This document shows, in pieces, positions 46,418 to 57,622 of a stretch of DNA of 64,000 bases (position 1 is the first letter of the stretch; the number at the start of each line of letters is the position of its first letter). Origin of the DNA: Symsagittifera roscoffensis (taxonomy: Eukaryota > Xenacoelomorpha > Acoela > Convolutidae). The position numbers and the translations under genes are program-made. Where the stretch lies: the NCBI RefSeq assembly GCF_963678635.1, contig NC_087063.1:47102101-47166100 (forward strand), read 5' to 3'. Under the pieces are notes generated by a model. It was not told the origin of the DNA, did no database searches, and saw nothing but the letters and a program-made list of their open reading frames with translations.

Positions 46418-47287
46418 TTAACCTTCCTTGGCACTTTCGTCTTCCAGAGCCATTAAGTATCCTCTGGCCGAGTTTCTGTACTCCAACATCTCCATGTATC
46501 CACCAGCGGGTTCATCTATTGATACAGTCTCCGACAGTGTCAGTCGGTTGTATTCTACTGGGACTAGTTGTCCTACGACACTTCCGTTTCCGTGGTTCAT
46601 GGGAGACGGTTTAAAATCTTTCATGGTACTCTCTCCACATTGGCTGAGTATTTCCATTTCTAATGTCGCTCCAGTCAGAGTGCGGTCACTCCGTTTCGAT
46701 TCATAACCCGTTGATTTTATTCTTGCCATGAGAATGGGCGGCACCATTGCTACATCCGTTAACATTCTGTCTGTGCCAGGCAATCGATCATCACCTTGTC
46801 CCAAGTCCATAGCTTCGTCGACTCGTTTTCTTTTCGCTGAGTTGACAGCTTTCATCGAGATTTCAGAATCCACCTTTGTCTTTCCCGCTGTCTTCGGTAT
46901 CACTTTGCTGCCTAGTTTCATCTTCATTTCATTTATCTTATCTATCACCAATTTCGATCGAATCATTCTTTTCCTAGTTCTCGACAGATAAACCACTTCT
47001 TTTTTATCTTCTTGCGGCGTCATCTTGATAGGAGAAATTGCTTCACTTTTTTCAGTGGCTGAGTCGATCAAAAACTCACTCAATCTCCCTTCACACTCGT
47101 CGAGTTTGTCAAGGACCTCCCGCATTAGTGGTCGGTTGAGACCCACTTTCAAAATGGACTGGGTTCCGTAGCTCTGAACTACGGTCCAGACTTCTTCCAT
47201 AAAGGCCACTCTGTCCAATCTACATCCCGTCCTGCTTTCATGGTCTCGGTGATGCACCTCCCACTCTTCTTCGGGTACCGTTCCCAA
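46418..47287 (-). CDS. P6: unknown element protein (about 289 codons open)
   Basis: Open from 47287 to a TAA at 46418, without an ATG at the 5' end, so it is truncated or continued from upstream. The N-terminal third contains LDRVAFMEEVWTVVQSYGTQ; the middle has a lysine-rich, nuclear-signal-like AKRKRVDEAMD; the C-terminus has SPMNHGNGSVVGQLVPVEYN. No known domain recognised. In the 62-kb copy the terminating TAA is TAT, and reading continues towards P5, so P6 and P5 were probably one protein. Confidence 0.55.
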   Translation of the reverse strand: MGTVPEEEWEVHHRDHESRTGCRLDRVAFMEEVWTVVQSYGTQSILKVGLNRPLMREVLDKLDECEGRLSEFLIDSATEKSEAISPIKMTPQEDKKEVVYLSRTRKRMIRSKLVIDKINEMKMKLGSKVIPKTAGKTKVDSEISMKAVNSAKRKRVDEAMDLGQGDDRLPGTDRMLTDVAMVPPILMARIKSTGYESKRSDRTLTGATLEMEILSQCGESTMKDFKPSPMNHGNGSVVGQLVPVEYNRLTLSETVSIDEPAGGYMEMLEYRNSARGYLMALEDESAKEG

Positions 47288-47522
47288 GAGGCATCAAAGT
47301 TTGGAGTAAGCGTAGCCTTTTTACAATTACATAAATGAACAAACAAAATTAATTTATTATCAGCAAACTTAAATTTTTTTACACAAGCAGAATGACAATA
47401 CATTTAAACCCATAAAATTTCCGTGGTTCTCTCAGCATCTTGACACAGGTGATAAAGGCTGGCACTGAAACTTGCTCTATCATGAACTGGATGAAACAGA
47501 GAGCGTATCTCCGCTTCGCGCA
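47288..47522. other. Junction zone between P6 and P8
   Basis: Contains an AT-rich 107-base insertion (47323-47430) and an inverted-order scrap of P5 (47431-47522, minus strand). TTTGGAGTAAGCGTAGCCTT occurs at both 47300 and 47527, on either side of this insertion, so the zone looks like an insertion with a duplicated flank. Confidence 0.6.
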
Positions 47523-47909
47523 CTATTGTTTGGAGTAAGCGTAGCCTTCGGGTACTATTTTGATCTCCTCATAGCCGAAGGGTGCCAGGAAGGTTCGCGT
47601 CTGTAGTGTTCCTCCCACCGTTAACTCCGGCTTCACACTCGTCAAAAATAGGGAGGCCTCGGGTAATTCAGCCCTGCCTCTCATCCTCATAGTTGCCAAA
47701 TTCAGTTCTGCCCATTCCGTGTCAAACACTCCAGGCTTCGGAGTCGCGGCATTGCTTATGCGCCTTCTCGTCGCTTGATCCGTATAAGCAAATTGCGTAT
47801 ACTGTAGCACTGCGGCATTTCTGCCCACAAAACTTGGATCCGTCGTTTCTGAGAACTTCGCTAGCCTCCTTTCATTGGTCTCAAACACTCTCAGCCTAGG
47901 AGTTTGCAA
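47523..47909 (-). pseudogene. P8: C-terminal fragment of another element protein
   Basis: Open on the minus strand from the arm boundary to a stop at 47523, about 128 codons. Features: VLQTPRLRVFETNERRLAKF, FVGRNAAVLQYTQFAYTDQA and a C-terminal GYEEIKIVPEGYAYSKQ. Beta-rich by appearance. No family recognised. It is found only once in this form, with its end repeated near 47300. Confidence 0.5.
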
Positions 47910-49118
47910 TACGGAGATGGTCACGGCCATCAGTGAGAAGTGTTCCCAGCAGTTTTGCAGACTGAGCAGAAGCACATAGGAAAATGGAGGGAAGCGATCG
48001 AGGCGGAAATGAACATCAGACACAGTGAAACTTATCGCAGACCATCGGGAGCGGAATATTTGGTGAGATCGACATTAGCTCCAATGTGCAAGTGCAGATA
48101 CCTAGTGCATTTCGTAGCTGTGGCTGTAAAAAGTACGAGAACGATCGTGGATCAGGCCTTCTCAGTGCCAAAGTGTGTAAGACTAGCGAGAATGTCGGAA
48201 AAGTCTAATGAGTTACTGTGCAAAATCTTTTCATCAGTCCCAGAGAGAGCTAAGGAGGAGTTGGTATTGATACTGGGAAAGGAGTTCATGGGATACGTCA
48301 GTGGGAACTTCAGTAACTTTGATTGTCAAAAACAGAGAGGATCAACCGTTACGGATTACAACACAGTAGATGAGAATGATGAAGTCCACCGAGTAATGAT
48401 GGAAGTGGAACCACTACTGGAAGCTTCGGGAAAGCTTAATTGGAGGAGCATCATGTTAACGCATGATGAGTTTCCCTGCCATTGCTTGCTGCAAACATGG
48501 TGGTATCCCCGGCGTAGTAAGCTGGTGTTGATCTGGGACTCTGGAGAGCTGCTCTCCATGGGTTTACCAGACTCATCACGGCCCATAACGATAGTGATAG
48601 TGGGGGTTATGATTTTGATACGATGGCTGGAAGCTCATGTGATGGAGAACAATAGACAGGAGGCACCGACGAGAGAACAATTGCAGAAATTGGATTGTCT
48701 TAAAATTTTAGATCTTTTTGAGACAATGTGCAAGGTTCTGAACGTTCCGATGGAAGTGAAAGAGATATGGCAAGAAGACGACTGATGCCATGGTTTAGAA
48801 TCAACATGACTGCGCGGTTGTAAGAATATGCCAAGAAGCATATGTCGAAGTACGGCAGAGTGTACAGTACGTATCAGCTGGACATTGGAGCAGGGGCTTT
48901 CAAGCGAGCTTTTGTAACTCATCGGAATGCAGTGACCACCGCCGTAAAGAGAATCTCCAGGATGAGTGAACTTGATGGAAGGGAGAAATAAGAGATGTTG
49001 AAGGATGATTTGGAGAGAAACGTGACGTTGTGTCTCCACAACAGCTTCTGCAGGAACAGAGAATCTAACTTTGACCCCCTACCTTGTTATAAACAAAGTG
49101 TAGAAGAGCAGAAGTGTT
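47910..49118 (+). pseudogene. P7: right arm copy
   Basis: Open from about 47940 to a stop at 48783 (281 codons). The first ATG in frame is near 48009 (MNIRHSETYRRPSG). It has the longest P7 frame in the window and ends LNVPMEVKEIWQEDD; coding-like sequence interrupted by stops continues to 49118, as in the left arm. Its beginning overlaps the end of P5 in a different frame. Confidence 0.6.
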
Positions 49119-49119
49119 G

Positions 49120-50061
49120 AAGGACTGCGTCCAACAGCGTCAGAATAGCTACCGATGTGTTGCAAGACACAGAGACTAAAAGTGCAGAGTCAATGTCACA
49201 GGAGGAGGAGATGGAACATTGACAGAATGGCCGGTAAACAAGATGCAAAAAGAAACGAAATTAGAAGAATTTAGAAGTTTTAGAATTTCTAAACGACGAA
49301 AAAAAAAGAAACAAAGAAGTTACGGAAGAGAAAAAGTTAAAACTCAGAATTGTTTTATATGTGTGACAAAAAACTCAAGTGAGGAACTAAGCAACCAAAT
49401 TGTAATTGAAACTGAAAGAAAACCTTTTAGTTGAGTTTTGAACATTAAAGATTTTGCTGCATTTATAAATTTGTATTTTGATTTCAGTTAGTGGCTTTAT
49501 AGACACTTACTATTCTCTTAGAAAGGCTTGATTAAAGAGTATAATAAATTATTCTAGCCTGCATGATTGTTTTTAATCAACTAGGGCAACTGATCACTTT
49601 GTGGTGACATGAAAGGCTTGGGTAATCACTTGAAGAGGGAGATTGTTTCATTGTTTTTTCTACCCACAGAGTTCCTTAATTTTAAAATTCACGACCAATA
49701 ACAACTAAAACTTCCGAAGGGAAGAAGCATAGTAGGATAATTTTTGCTTGTTGGTTGGCAGGACTGTCCTGGAAACTAACACCTTTTAAAACCTAGGAGA
49801 AAAAGTATTAAATCAGGGCATTGACAATGGAAGTCAGAAAAAATGTTTTATCTTAGGTCATATCCTCAAAGTGCAGATTAGTTAGAGAATTTGGAAGGCT
49901 ATAGTAGTGTAGTATGATGCCATTTATATTCTGCAGTGAGTCGATATGACGTGGATAAAAGTGATTAATTGCATTTTGTAAATTCTGTTCGATGGAACTG
50001 TACAATTTTTACGAACATTACGAGATTCAATGGGGACATTGACCGGGCTGCCCTTGGAGTA
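49120..50061. other. AT-rich stretch, right arm
   Basis: Partner of 41241-42140. A lysine/arginine-rich open frame at 49219-49434 has no counterpart frame conservation in the left arm. Nothing further seen. Confidence 0.5.
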
Positions 50062-52157
50062 TGTGACATTCGATCAGAATGGACGAAAATGCAATTTCGG
50101 ATTATTGGCAACTAACCTTCCGAATTGGCAGTTTTAGAGGATTAACGGTGTTATTCGGACGATTGAAAAAATTGTGAAAGCTAGAATATTCTGGTTTTTT
50201 AAATTTGTTAAAATTCGAACGATGACGTCATACTTCTGAGAAACGTCAAAATTGGCCATTTTGGAAGAAATCCTAAATAAAACAGAACAACAATAGTTGC
50301 GACGGCGACAACAACGAAAAACGCGATGAAAAAACAATAACGAGATTTGAATGAACATCAGCGTTAGCAGAGACCAATCCGAGTTGCAGCGATTGTGTCG
50401 CTACAATCGTTGCAAGGCCATTCACAACAACGGTGAAGGGTAGAAACCAGCCTTCTGGAGAGGAGATAAGGGTGTTATTTCCCCGGATTCAAGAATCCGG
50501 AGGGGTCTCGGGCTTGGAACTTATATCATTTTAAATAAGGTTTTAGCTTCCCGATTATGTCCTGAATTGAATTTATTTAACATCTGAATTCCATTTCTGA
50601 CGATGAGAAGCTAGGGGTTAAGGGAAAGGGTTGATCCATCTTCGATGGAGATGATGATTTTTATCCACTGAACAAAAACAATAGTAATATAACAAATAGT
50701 AGTAGCCCTGTTTTTAGGAGTGACCAGGTGGTCTGGGGATACTGAGAATCAGCCATGAGCTCACTATTTTGCATGTAAGTAAGTTAATTTGAGCGTTCTG
50801 GTCGAAGCCGGAGAACAAAAAAGTTTTTGTCGACCCGATGTTAGAAAGACCACCAAAAGAACTGGCTTTGGTAGAGACGGTGAAAAGCATGTAGAGCTCT
50901 GTTTAGACGCTGGCCAGTCGTTTTATAGCTTTTTTTCGTCGATATGTACTTCCGGGCGAATGTTACATATCTCAAAACCGCGATTTGTAGGGGGAACAAA
51001 ATATCGCTATTTTGACCCTAAAATACGGTCCGCTTACTGTGTTTTTCACTGAAAAACGATATAGGAGTATTAATATAGGCTGTATAAGTAAATTACTAGT
51101 AATACTATACCCCTCCGGGTTTGTTCAACCCGGCGGTTACGGCCTATTAAGGGCGTTATTATGAGCATCCGCTCGGCGCGCAGTGCTCGTTAACGCTTCT
51201 GCCGATCATAATGTTAAAAAAGAATAACATCCAGGAGCGCCATAATTCGCCCGTAACATTCTATGTAACATTCGCCCGGAAGTACATATCGACGGAAAAT
51301 AAAGCCAAGCTATAACACGACCGGCCAGCGTCTAAACTAAGCTCTACATGCTTTTCACCGTCTCTACAAAGCCAGTTCTTTTGGTGGTCTTTCTAACATC
51401 GGGTCGACAAAAACTTTTTTGTTCTCCGGCTTCGACCAGAACGCTCAAATTAACTTACTTACATGCAAAATGGTGAGCTCATGGCTGAGTCTCAGTATCC
51501 CCAGACCACGAGGTCACTCCTAAAACAGGGCTACTACTATTTGTTATATTACTATTGTTTTTGTTCAGTGGATAAAAATCATCATCTCCATCGAAGATGG
51601 ATCAACCCTTTCCCTTAACCCCTAGCTTCTCATCGTCAGAAATGGAATTCAGATGTTAAATAAATTCAATTCAGGACATAATCGGGAAGCTAAAAGCTTG
51701 TATAAAATGGTTTAAATCCAAGTCCCGAGACCCCTCCGGATTCTTGAATCCGGGGAAATAACACCCTTATTTCCACTCCGGAGAGCTGGTTTCCACCCTT
51801 CACCGTTGTTGTGAATAGCCCTGCTACGATTGTAGCTACACAATCGTTGCAACTCGGGGCGGTCACTGCTGACACTCTGTCGTCTTTCTCTATTTCTCGT
51901 CGTTTTTCTCACAATTGTCGTGGTTGTTGTTTTCGCAACGTATATCGTTGTTCTGTTTTTTTTTGATTTCTTTCAAAATGGCCGTTTTTGACGTTTCTCA
52001 GAAGCGTGACGTCACAATTCGAATTTTTAAAAATTAAGAATTTCCGAATCCTTCAGTCTTCACAATTTGTCTAATCGTCTGAAAAACACTGTTAATCCTC
52101 TAAAACTGCCAATTCGGAAGGTTAGCTTCTAGCCCTTCGTAACGTCTTTTTGTCAAT
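50062..52157. mobile_element. Foldback-type DNA element, right arm copy (end truncated)
   Basis: Inverted counterpart of 38469-41240. One terminus (TGTGACATTCGATCAG at 50062) is intact. The other is cut at about 52157, where the sequence runs straight into kaptin intron 1. The centre is about 0.7 kb shorter than in the left copy. Confidence 0.7.
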
Positions 52158-53132
52158 ATGTAAGTTTGGAGATAGGAATGAAATCATTTCCTAGTCCAAA
52201 ATCGTCTTTCGACACTGAAATAGAAAGAATTGAACGTTTTTTATTGTGTTAAAGGTTCATATTCATCAACCAGGTTGAGGAGGACCCTGAAAATGAGAGT
52301 TTAGACCAGAAGTGCTGCATAAATATTTACTCCGCTCCGAGTGTGGACGATGCCGCCTCGACACCTGTAGATTATGTTGAACAAGTAGTGACTTCCAACC
52401 CAACCAACGTAACCGATGCCTTTTCAGGCACTCCCGAGGACGATCAAAATGTTGAGTGAGCTTTTTTCTCATTTCAAGATACACTCTGTTTCATAGTTCA
52501 AAAATTAAGCATCAGAGATAAATTATTTCCACTTGATATCGATGAGCAGCGAAAGTCGAATTATTGTTAATGAACGAAGTTTCGAATTTTTTGTAAGTTC
52601 AATTGACATTACGCTATCCAATGACTTAGTTGTAAATAGCCCGAAAAAAACGTGAATTATTTGTAATTTAGAATGCCGATTTTAATTTACAGATTTCGCA
52701 AAAACGTCACATGTTTTTTTTCTGCGGAAATCAAAATGAAAAACGCTCAAAAGAAGTGTTTTTTTTTGGATCAACCGTGCAATCTCTTTTCCCCTAGCCA
52801 CGTATTTGTTATCGTAGAAGCTCACCCCTAGCCTCGTATTTTTGAAAATTGTTTTCGTATAAAATATTCATTTCAAACAAAAGCGCAGAATAGACTTCTT
52901 GTGAAAATTTTCCAAAAGGAGCACCTGTTTTCTACTGTCAATTAACCAAATTATTATTCATAGTTATTTTTGAATTAAATTTTGACTAATTAGATCAATT
53001 TAGTTTGCCCTCGAAGTTGATATCTGAAAAACTAGTAATTTATCCACCCTAAATTGATTAGGGGGGGAATTGTACGGTTGATCTGTTCTTTTTTTTTCAA
53101 AAGAAGACTCTCAAAAGGTTCTCATTTCACAG
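52158..53132 (+). pseudogene. Kaptin exon 2 copy in the right arm
   Basis: Inverted copy of kaptin intron 1, exon 2 (about 52250-52455) and intron 2. Exon 2 begins AAAGGTTCATATTC where the gene has AAAGGTGTCATATTC, a loss that shifts the frame. Exon 1 is missing: the intron's GTAAGT donor sequence is joined to the cut end of the foldback element. Confidence 0.8.
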
Positions 53133-53384
53133 GTGTTTCTAATTCCGTGCGAAAATTCAGACGTTCACATTTTCCGAAATTGCTCAACAGATCAGCTCTT
53201 CAAGTTTAGCGAGCTTTCGCACGACGAGTCTCAGAAGTTATTCTCAGAATTCCAATTTGACCGCCGTTTTTTGGAACAAGTTGATCAGCCGCTACCACTT
53301 ATTATGTGGCTGGATGTGATGTACGTACCCTTTGCTGAGCATAAAAGGCTGTCTGCCGTTGAATGGGAGAATGGAAATATTCAG
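53133..53384 (+). pseudogene. Kaptin exon 3 copy in the right arm
   Basis: All 252 bases of exon 3 are present and in frame, with both splice sites intact and only a few amino-acid changes (for example SEFQ for PEFQ and AVEWENG for AIAWENG). Without exon 1 and without exons 4 to 6 it cannot make kaptin. Confidence 0.85.
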
Positions 53385-53489
53385 GTATCCGTTATTTTTG
53401 GTATAGGCTAATTTTTAAGGGCAATAAATTTTGGGTGCTTTAACACAATTAGCACATTGGGACTACCCGCAATACAGAACTCATACTCT

Positions 53490-54060
53490 AATCCATCAAA
53501 CTTTTCGTAAATAAAAAAGTAATCCTATCTAGAGAAGGAACCACACAAGGAGACCCATTAGCAATGGCAATGTACGGGCTAGCCACTGTACCTTTAATAA
53601 AACTAGTCAACGATAACAGCGTAACACAGAAATGGTATGCAGATGATGGCAACGCAGTCGGTAATTTGAAAAGCCTGCGATGAGTTCTTGACAACATTAT
53701 CAATCACGGAAAAAATTTTGGATATCATGTAAATGCATCGAAATGCCAGCTCATTGTAAAACACAATGAGGCGATAAAAGTATTCAAAAATACCGAAATT
53801 GAAATGAAGAAAGGAGCCAGAGTACTTGGTTCTGTCATAGGATCCGAGACTGAATGTAAAATTTTCTTGAAAACTCAGTTAGAAGAACATAATTAAATAC
53901 TGAAAAAACTTAGCAAGATCGCGAAAAAATCACAAAACGTGTACTCCTGTTACACCAAAGGGGTACAAGAAAAATTATCGTCTTTAGCTAGAACTACACT
54001 CAATACCACAGAAAACATGCAGGCCACTGCAGGATAATCTCATTCCAAATTTAATTGGTA
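53490..54060 (+). pseudogene. Reverse transcriptase relic, inverted copy
   Basis: Counterpart of the left-arm relic and clearly from the same insertion: TTQGDPLAMAMYG and WYADDGNAVG are intact, but a TGA follows soon after in the frame and the C-terminal part (35879-34900 in the left arm) is absent. Confidence 0.8.
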
Positions 54061-55429
54061 ATGCATAACTGTCCTGCAAATTACATTGTCCCATGTCAAA
54101 ATACAAAAGCCACAGTGATAGACGGTTTCTGTGCAAGTAGCATAGGATGTTCCGACCATTCCTGCAAAAATTTTTGTGCGTGTTGTGAAAAAAGAACTAA
54201 TCGAACGACACGTAGACAGTTATTAAGTAAGGTATATTGGACCAGAATTGTCTTTAAAAAGTTGAACTATAACTCAAAAAATTCTCGGCAGAGGAAAAAC
54301 TAACACTTTATTTGCTCGAAATTAGCCAAAAAATGAAAAATTAAGGGCCAGTTTTCCTCAACAGAGAAAGTTTTTAAAAATTGTTCGAATCACGATTGAA
54401 AAGGCTTTTCGATGATATACTTCTACTTATTCTGATGATTATTTTTGCTAACTGATTTTGCGCGAAAGTTTAAGAAAAAGAAAAAACTATAAACACACCT
54501 GAAGACGAAGTTTCTCTCCATTTTGAATGGTTGGAACAAAATCGAAGCTCAAAATGATCTTTCTCATTGTAGTATGGCAGTTTACAATTATTCCTTCCGG
54601 AACAGTTCACTTGCGGGTGCAACGGTCCTGTTATCGGGAACTAGAATTTTTGCATATAAAACATCTCTTACAAATCTGTAAGAAATTGAACTTGCTTATT
54701 ACTGAACCAAAAAATTTTCGGTATCCTTTGCACTTGCTTTTGGCAGAACGCGCTTTTGTTTTCCCCCTAAGGTCTAGAATTCGAGAACTAGTCAGACATA
54801 CCTTTTATTTTTTAGGGATATATGATTGTTTTGGGGCGAAATTGGAGTCCCGTTTTCGTTTATCTGCTGATTTTTTGTCGGCTTAGTTTTCAAAGTACGA
54901 ATCTTTTCTGATTTCAAAAAATTCTATAATTTACAATTGTCTTGTTCTATTTCTCTGAAAAAATTATGGCGGAGTGTTTTTGCATTGTTAATAGCTACTT
55001 TAGAAAAAGACAGTAAGGTGTTTACCGGGGTATTACATTCAAGATTTTCCAGTCGTAGAGCTCATTACTCTCGCGATAAGCAAGGGTATTGCAATCTGGT
55101 ACAACAGTACTACACTTTTTTCCCGTAGAAAAACTTTGTTCAAGCAATGGTCAAAATTAGAAATTGTAGAAGTTTCAAAAAATTGTCGGCTTAATATTTA
55201 TCTGCTTATGTTTTGGCGACATAGTTGCCACATAGAATTTTTTGCTTTGCGCAATTTACATAGTATTTTTAGTGTTTTGATTTATTTCTGCGGGTTTAAT
55301 TGTACTAGCCTTGAGTTTGTGTCGTTTGGAGGGAAACATAACTTTAATGCCCCTATCTGGATTGCGCAAATTGCTCAATATCTCTGTAGAATTTATAGTT
55401 CATGACAACAATTTTTATTCAGCTTTATT

Positions 55430-55725
55430 TGTTTCCTTTTTTCCGCTTGATAGGTTTCGGCCTATATTATATTGGCTTAATGGCCTCAAATTCGTCTTTC
55501 GTCGAGCCAAAAAATTTCATTGTGAGTGTGTATTTTTGAGTGAGGATGAAAGGGACTTTCTAACTTTTTATTAGCCTTGAATTTTTTTGATTTTGTTCTG
55601 TCTTTTTTTTCTGTTTACGTCTAAATAGGTTTTGTCCTGTAGTATATCGGCCTATAATGCTTCATTCGACAAGCAATTAAATTCATTGTGTGTGAGTGTG
55701 TTATGAGCATTAGGTGGACTTAAAA
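55430..55725. repeat. Satellite family B, inverted copy at outer edge
   Basis: Reverse complement of the 33297-33600 block. The match to the left arm ends within GTGGACTTAAAAA at about 55725. Confidence 0.65.
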
Positions 55726-55744
55726 ATAAGATTTGACAAGAAAG

Positions 55745-57230
55745 CAGCTGGTGCAAAGTTTTTTCGGTAGAGGACTACGCATGGGTATTTCAGAACGTCA
55801 TACCACCGAAAGGAACGAAAAAGCTCCTAAAAAGTGGAGGGACCCTTCATGAATACGGAACCTCACCAGGAGGGACGCTTTTATAGACTGAGTACTGGCC
55901 GAGCCGCCCACTACGGGAATATTAAGCCACACAACCCATCGACAGAAGACTGGTGTATACCTGCAGACATGGAAGAGGCGGATTATCTAATGATGGACCC
56001 GTCTTGCGAGGTCAACGAAAAGGGCACCAGGGAAAAGAACGATGGAAACGAAGTCGTTGAGGAAGGAACAAGCACACCACTGGACCTGGATCCAAATGAA
56101 ACTTTTTAGCCTACGCAGAAGAGGACTGGCAGGACCCCGAACAAATGGAGGTCCCCAAAAGTTTGGAATCAGATCTTCCGTTCACGATACAGACTCGACA
56201 GAACGGCAGGACAAGATTCAAAAAGAAATATAATCCGTACCGTGACGACTTTGTAGTAGATAGGATAGATCTAAAAAAGATAGTGGAAGAAGTGGTAGGT
56301 CCAGAAGATATAACTGTGTCACAAGAAATTGACATAATCGATGATCACGACGAGGACCGGTCGAAACCCGAGGTAGAATTCGACGACGAGCAACAGCAAT
56401 CCTACGAACAAGAGTTGATGAATCTGCGTGTCTTGGAGTGGTTGAACGAAATGACGTCGGACCCAAAGGAGACCAGTGTCACGATTCAAGATGTAGATCG
56501 TGAAAGCATGAAATACAGGAAAACCGAACGAGAAGATCCTTATTGGGCTGCCCGGGAAGGTCGACTACTCATTTCGTCCTCCAATCTCAACTTGATATCC
56601 GGTATGCGATCGACGGGGACGTCGATGGAAAATTTTGTCAGGGGAGTGGGGGTAGGACTTACCCACAATGAAAATTTACTAATAAAAAAATTAAGAATAG
56701 CAAGAGAGACAGGAGATTTAGAAGCAGAAACATGCGAGGACCCTAAGAAATCGGACATAGGGAGGACAGTTGAGTCAAATTTTAACTTACCAATTGAATA
56801 TTCAAGTAGCATAATACTAACAGACAGCGATTTCATACTCACAAATAGAACATGTGCGATAGCAATCACAGCAGACATGAGTTTTGAGACAGCGTTAGCA
56901 GCAGATTTTAAGAGAGAATATAAAAACATAGAATTCCTTTGGAAACAAAGACCAGGATTGGGGGCATAGCAGCCGTGCCTCCAGCGGTGTCACAGATACC
57001 GGGAAAAAACTTATGCTTCTTGTTGACGAGGGCGACGGAGAAGCGGCACGTGGACCCGGAAAACCTAGTCTTGTCCTTGACGAGATTGAGAGAGTTCCTC
57101 GTGGAAAGGGAAGTGAAGGAGCTTTCGCTTCCAGTTTACGATCCGAACAGAGGACGACTGCATCCACGGGAACTGCACGCGCTGATACACGTAATCTTCT
57201 CTGATACTAATATAAAAGTATACTTGCATA
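55745..57230 (+). pseudogene. P1: element protein with C-terminal macro-like domain
   Basis: Coding sequence starts at the junction without its 5' end: DYAWVFQNVIPPKGTKKLL is in one frame, then frameshifts near 55880, 56105 and 56965 join acidic and basic regions. The main frame is 56145-56969 (274 aa). The last 150 residues follow the plan of TARG1/OARD1-type macro domains, which bind ADP-ribose: FETALAADFK corresponds to the LAHC..AD segment, then FLLTRA, PENLVLSLTRLREFL, VKELSLPVYDPNRG and IFSDTNIKVYL. The GCGLD loop that carries the hydrolase aspartate is replaced by YDPNRG, so ADP-ribose hydrolysis is unlikely. The family match is by pattern only. Confidence 0.5.
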
Positions 57231-57334
57231 AGAAATATTACTTAAGTATAGGCTGGCATGCAAGAGGGTGTCAGACAAAAAAATGTGTAGTGTGTGATAC
57301 GTGTGTTATGTTATGTTATGTGTTGTGTTTTTAA

Positions 57335-57622
57335 GACATAAGGGTAAAAAGTAGTGACCATGAACAACTGAATGACGATCTTAGGAATAGATCCAAAGTT
57401 TGGACTGTCCAATCTTAGGTCGAATTCCAAATTTTTAGAGACTGATTGATTTTAATGAACTTTAGGATCAAAATTTTTCTATCTGACTGTTTTAAATAAG
57501 TTTTAATACAAAACTAGTGTAAAGTTGACAAGTGTGAGATTCGTGACTTCTTTTCTAGATCCTGATTGATCATTTAATTACTCAAATCGTTGATTCAATA
57601 ATCAAGTCAAACCCGAAAGAGA
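57335..57622. other. Intergenic gap between P1 and P2
   Basis: About 290 AT-rich bases with no frame. The composition contrast with the genes on both sides suggests an untranslated spacer. It could hold a promoter for P2, but I see no convincing TATA box. Confidence 0.5.

Larger units (their letters stand above)
47910..55725. repeat. Right arm of the large inverted duplication
   Basis: Inverted partner of the left arm, about 2.2 kb shorter because of three missing stretches. The inner edge meets fragment P8 at 47909; the outer edge meets the start of the multi-gene element at about 55725. Confidence 0.9.

Noticed and set aside
33297-55725. The 22-kb inverted duplication as terminal inverted repeats of one transposon
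   Set aside because: The arms contain host gene exons and introns and end inside satellite sequence on the outside, with no common terminal motif or target duplication.
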